The notes under the pieces were generated by a model, which did no database searches, had not been told where the DNA came from, and saw nothing but the letters and a program-made list of their open reading frames with translations. Below are positions 4,566-5,260 of a stretch of DNA of 5,260 nt, piece after piece. The stretch is taken from assembly GCA_947165115.1 (NCBI GenBank), contig CAMUZD010000150.1, positions 1 through 5,260 of the forward strand, read 5' to 3'. Each line of letters opens with the position of its first letter. The first letter of the stretch is position 1. The DNA is from an uncultured Clostridia bacterium (GTDB taxonomy: Bacteria; Bacillota; Clostridia; Oscillospirales; Acutalibacteraceae). A program made the translations under genes and the position numbers.

Positions 4566-4811
4566 ATGGAAACAAAAGTAGCAGTCATAGGAATCATCGT
4601 CGAAAAGCTTGAGAGCGTTGCATCGCTCAATGAGATTCTCTCTGAATTCGGCGAATTCATCATCGGCAGAATGGGAATTCCTTACAAATCAAAGGGTATC
4701 AACTGCATAACTATCGTAATTGACGCCGATCTGAATACAATCAACAATCTCTGCGGCAAAATCGGCAAGCTTGACGGAGTATCGTCAAAAGCGGCTTTTT
4801 CAAATGTATAA
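4566..4811 (+). CDS. TM1266-family iron-only hydrogenase system putative regulator
   Basis: This 81-residue protein has the usual length and pattern of the TM1266 family: METKVAVIGIIVEKLESV at the start, LNEILSEFGEFIIGRMGIPY (21-40) in the middle and GKIGKLDGVSSKAAFS near the end. The family has an ACT-like/NikR C-terminal-like ferredoxin fold and is found almost only beside the H-cluster maturation genes hydE, hydF and hydG, which is why it is called a putative regulator. No DNA-binding domain is visible, so a direct regulatory mechanism is not shown by the sequence. ATG 4566 follows AAGGAG (4552-4557) by 8 nt. The gene is preceded by an attenuator-like leader and overlaps hydE by 8 nt, so the two are made together. 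Confidence 0.93.
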   Translation: METKVAVIGIIVEKLESVASLNEILSEFGEFIIGRMGIPYKSKGINCITIVIDADLNTINNLCGKIGKLDGVSSKAAFSNV

Positions 4812-5260
4812 GGCGCTGATTGACCGCCTGGAAAAAGAGAATAATCTGACAGCGGAGGAATACCTTGAACTGATACGGCACAGGGAAGAAATCCGAGATT
4901 ACGCGGCTGAGAGAGCTGTTTCGGTAAGAAAAGAGTATTACGGCAACAAAGTATATATCCGCGCGCTTATTGAATTCACAAATTACTGCAGGAACAACTG
5001 CTATTACTGCGGAATCCGCGCGGGAAACGCCAACGCGGAACGCTACCGGCTGACGGCGGATGAGATTATCGCATGCGCTGATGAGGGATACGTTCTCGGC
5101 TTTCGCACATTCGTTATGCAAGGCGGCGAGGATCCGTATTTTACCGATGATATTCTTTGCGATATCATCCGGAGAATAAAGAAAAATCATCCCGACTGCG
5201 CCGTCACGCTCTCACTCGGCGAGAGAAGTTTCGAGAGCTATAAGGCGCTTAAAGAGGCAG
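4804..5260 (+). CDS. hydE: [FeFe] hydrogenase H-cluster radical SAM maturase HydE, C-terminus outside window
   Basis: The frame is open from ATG 4804 to the window edge, giving 152 of the roughly 350 residues expected. The radical-SAM cluster motif CRNNCYYCG places Cys62, Cys66 and Cys69 (CX3CX2C) as ligands of the [4Fe-4S] cluster that cleaves S-adenosylmethionine. FVMQGGEDPYF (103-113) holds the GGE motif that binds the SAM amino group, and AVTLSLGERSFESYKALKEAG matches the next barrel strand of HydE. HydE acts in the cytoplasm with HydG and HydF to build the dithiolate-bridged diiron subcluster of [FeFe] hydrogenase. Related biotin synthase and PylB proteins share the fold, but the preceding TM1266-type gene and the N-terminal pattern (KALIDRLEKENNLTAEEYLELI) favour HydE. 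The start lies inside the upstream gene (8-nt overlap, different frame) with no clear Shine-Dalgarno, so translation probably depends on coupling. Confidence 0.95.
   Translation, partial: MYKALIDRLEKENNLTAEEYLELIRHREEIRDYAAERAVSVRKEYYGNKVYIRALIEFTNYCRNNCYYCGIRAGNANAERYRLTADEIIACADEGYVLGFRTFVMQGGEDPYFTDDILCDIIRRIKKNHPDCAVTLSLGERSFESYKALKEA

Noticed and set aside
4508..4612. Alternative leader ORF from ATG 4508 running out of frame into the regulator gene
   Set aside because: It has no Shine-Dalgarno, passes through the terminator stem and encodes low-plausibility sequence; the ATG is simply the centre of the AAACATGTTT palindrome.
4741..5190. Minus-strand open frame of 149 codons opposite hydE
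   Set aside because: It is antisense to the strongly conserved radical-SAM region of HydE and the end of the regulator gene.
1..5260. CRISPR arrays, tRNA/rRNA genes, insertion sequences or phage genes
   Set aside because: No regularly spaced repeats, tRNA-like cloverleaf, transposase motifs or terminal inverted repeats were seen.

Overview
The window looks like chromosomal DNA of an anaerobic, H2-metabolising member of the Clostridia, most likely an Oscillospiraceae/Ruminococcaceae-type gut bacterium. This rests on protein content ([FeFe]-hydrogenase maturation and sensing genes, a NuoE-type [2Fe-2S] subunit), strong AGGAG-type ribosome binding sites, mid-range GC and AT-rich intergenic promoters. 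The species cannot be named from the sequence alone.

Left part, minus strand (1-1769): a compact operon reads leftward. In transcription order it is a NuoE/HydC-like [2Fe-2S] subunit, a small DRTGG-type protein, a stand-alone anti-sigma-type HATPase with a TTG start overlapping its neighbour, and a two-[4Fe-4S] protein running into an [FeFe]-hydrogenase-type domain that leaves the window. The visible hydrogenase motif has Ala where catalytic enzymes have the proton-relay Cys, which fits a sensory (HydS-like) rather than a bulk H2-producing enzyme. The set suggests redox or H2 sensing coupled to an ATPase/regulator module next to electron-bifurcating hydrogenase subunits.

Middle (1770-3336, minus strand): an AT-rich upstream region for that operon, a strong hairpin terminator, and a monocistronic FAD-dependent oxidoreductase of the geranylgeranyl-reductase/FixC-like class with a clear promoter at 3308-3336.

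Right-middle (3337-4420, plus strand): a divergent, repeat-containing regulatory region and then three small genes with good ribosome binding sites. They encode a 60-residue one-helix membrane protein, a 60-residue highly acidic protein with a near-perfect EF-hand loop, and a 138-residue membrane-anchored protein with a Thr-rich stalk and an Asp/Tyr/Phe-rich tail. I cannot assign a function to any of them. They end at a C(UUCG)G-capped hairpin terminator.

Right end (4435-5260, plus strand): a near-consensus promoter, an ~80-nt structured leader ending in an intrinsic terminator, then the TM1266-family iron-only hydrogenase system regulator overlapping by 8 nt the start of hydE, the radical-SAM H-cluster maturase, which is cut by the window edge. 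The leader has a 7-9 bp pairing that competes with, or forms a pseudoknot with, the terminator loop. It is the best candidate here for an undescribed regulatory element, one that would control H-cluster maturation.
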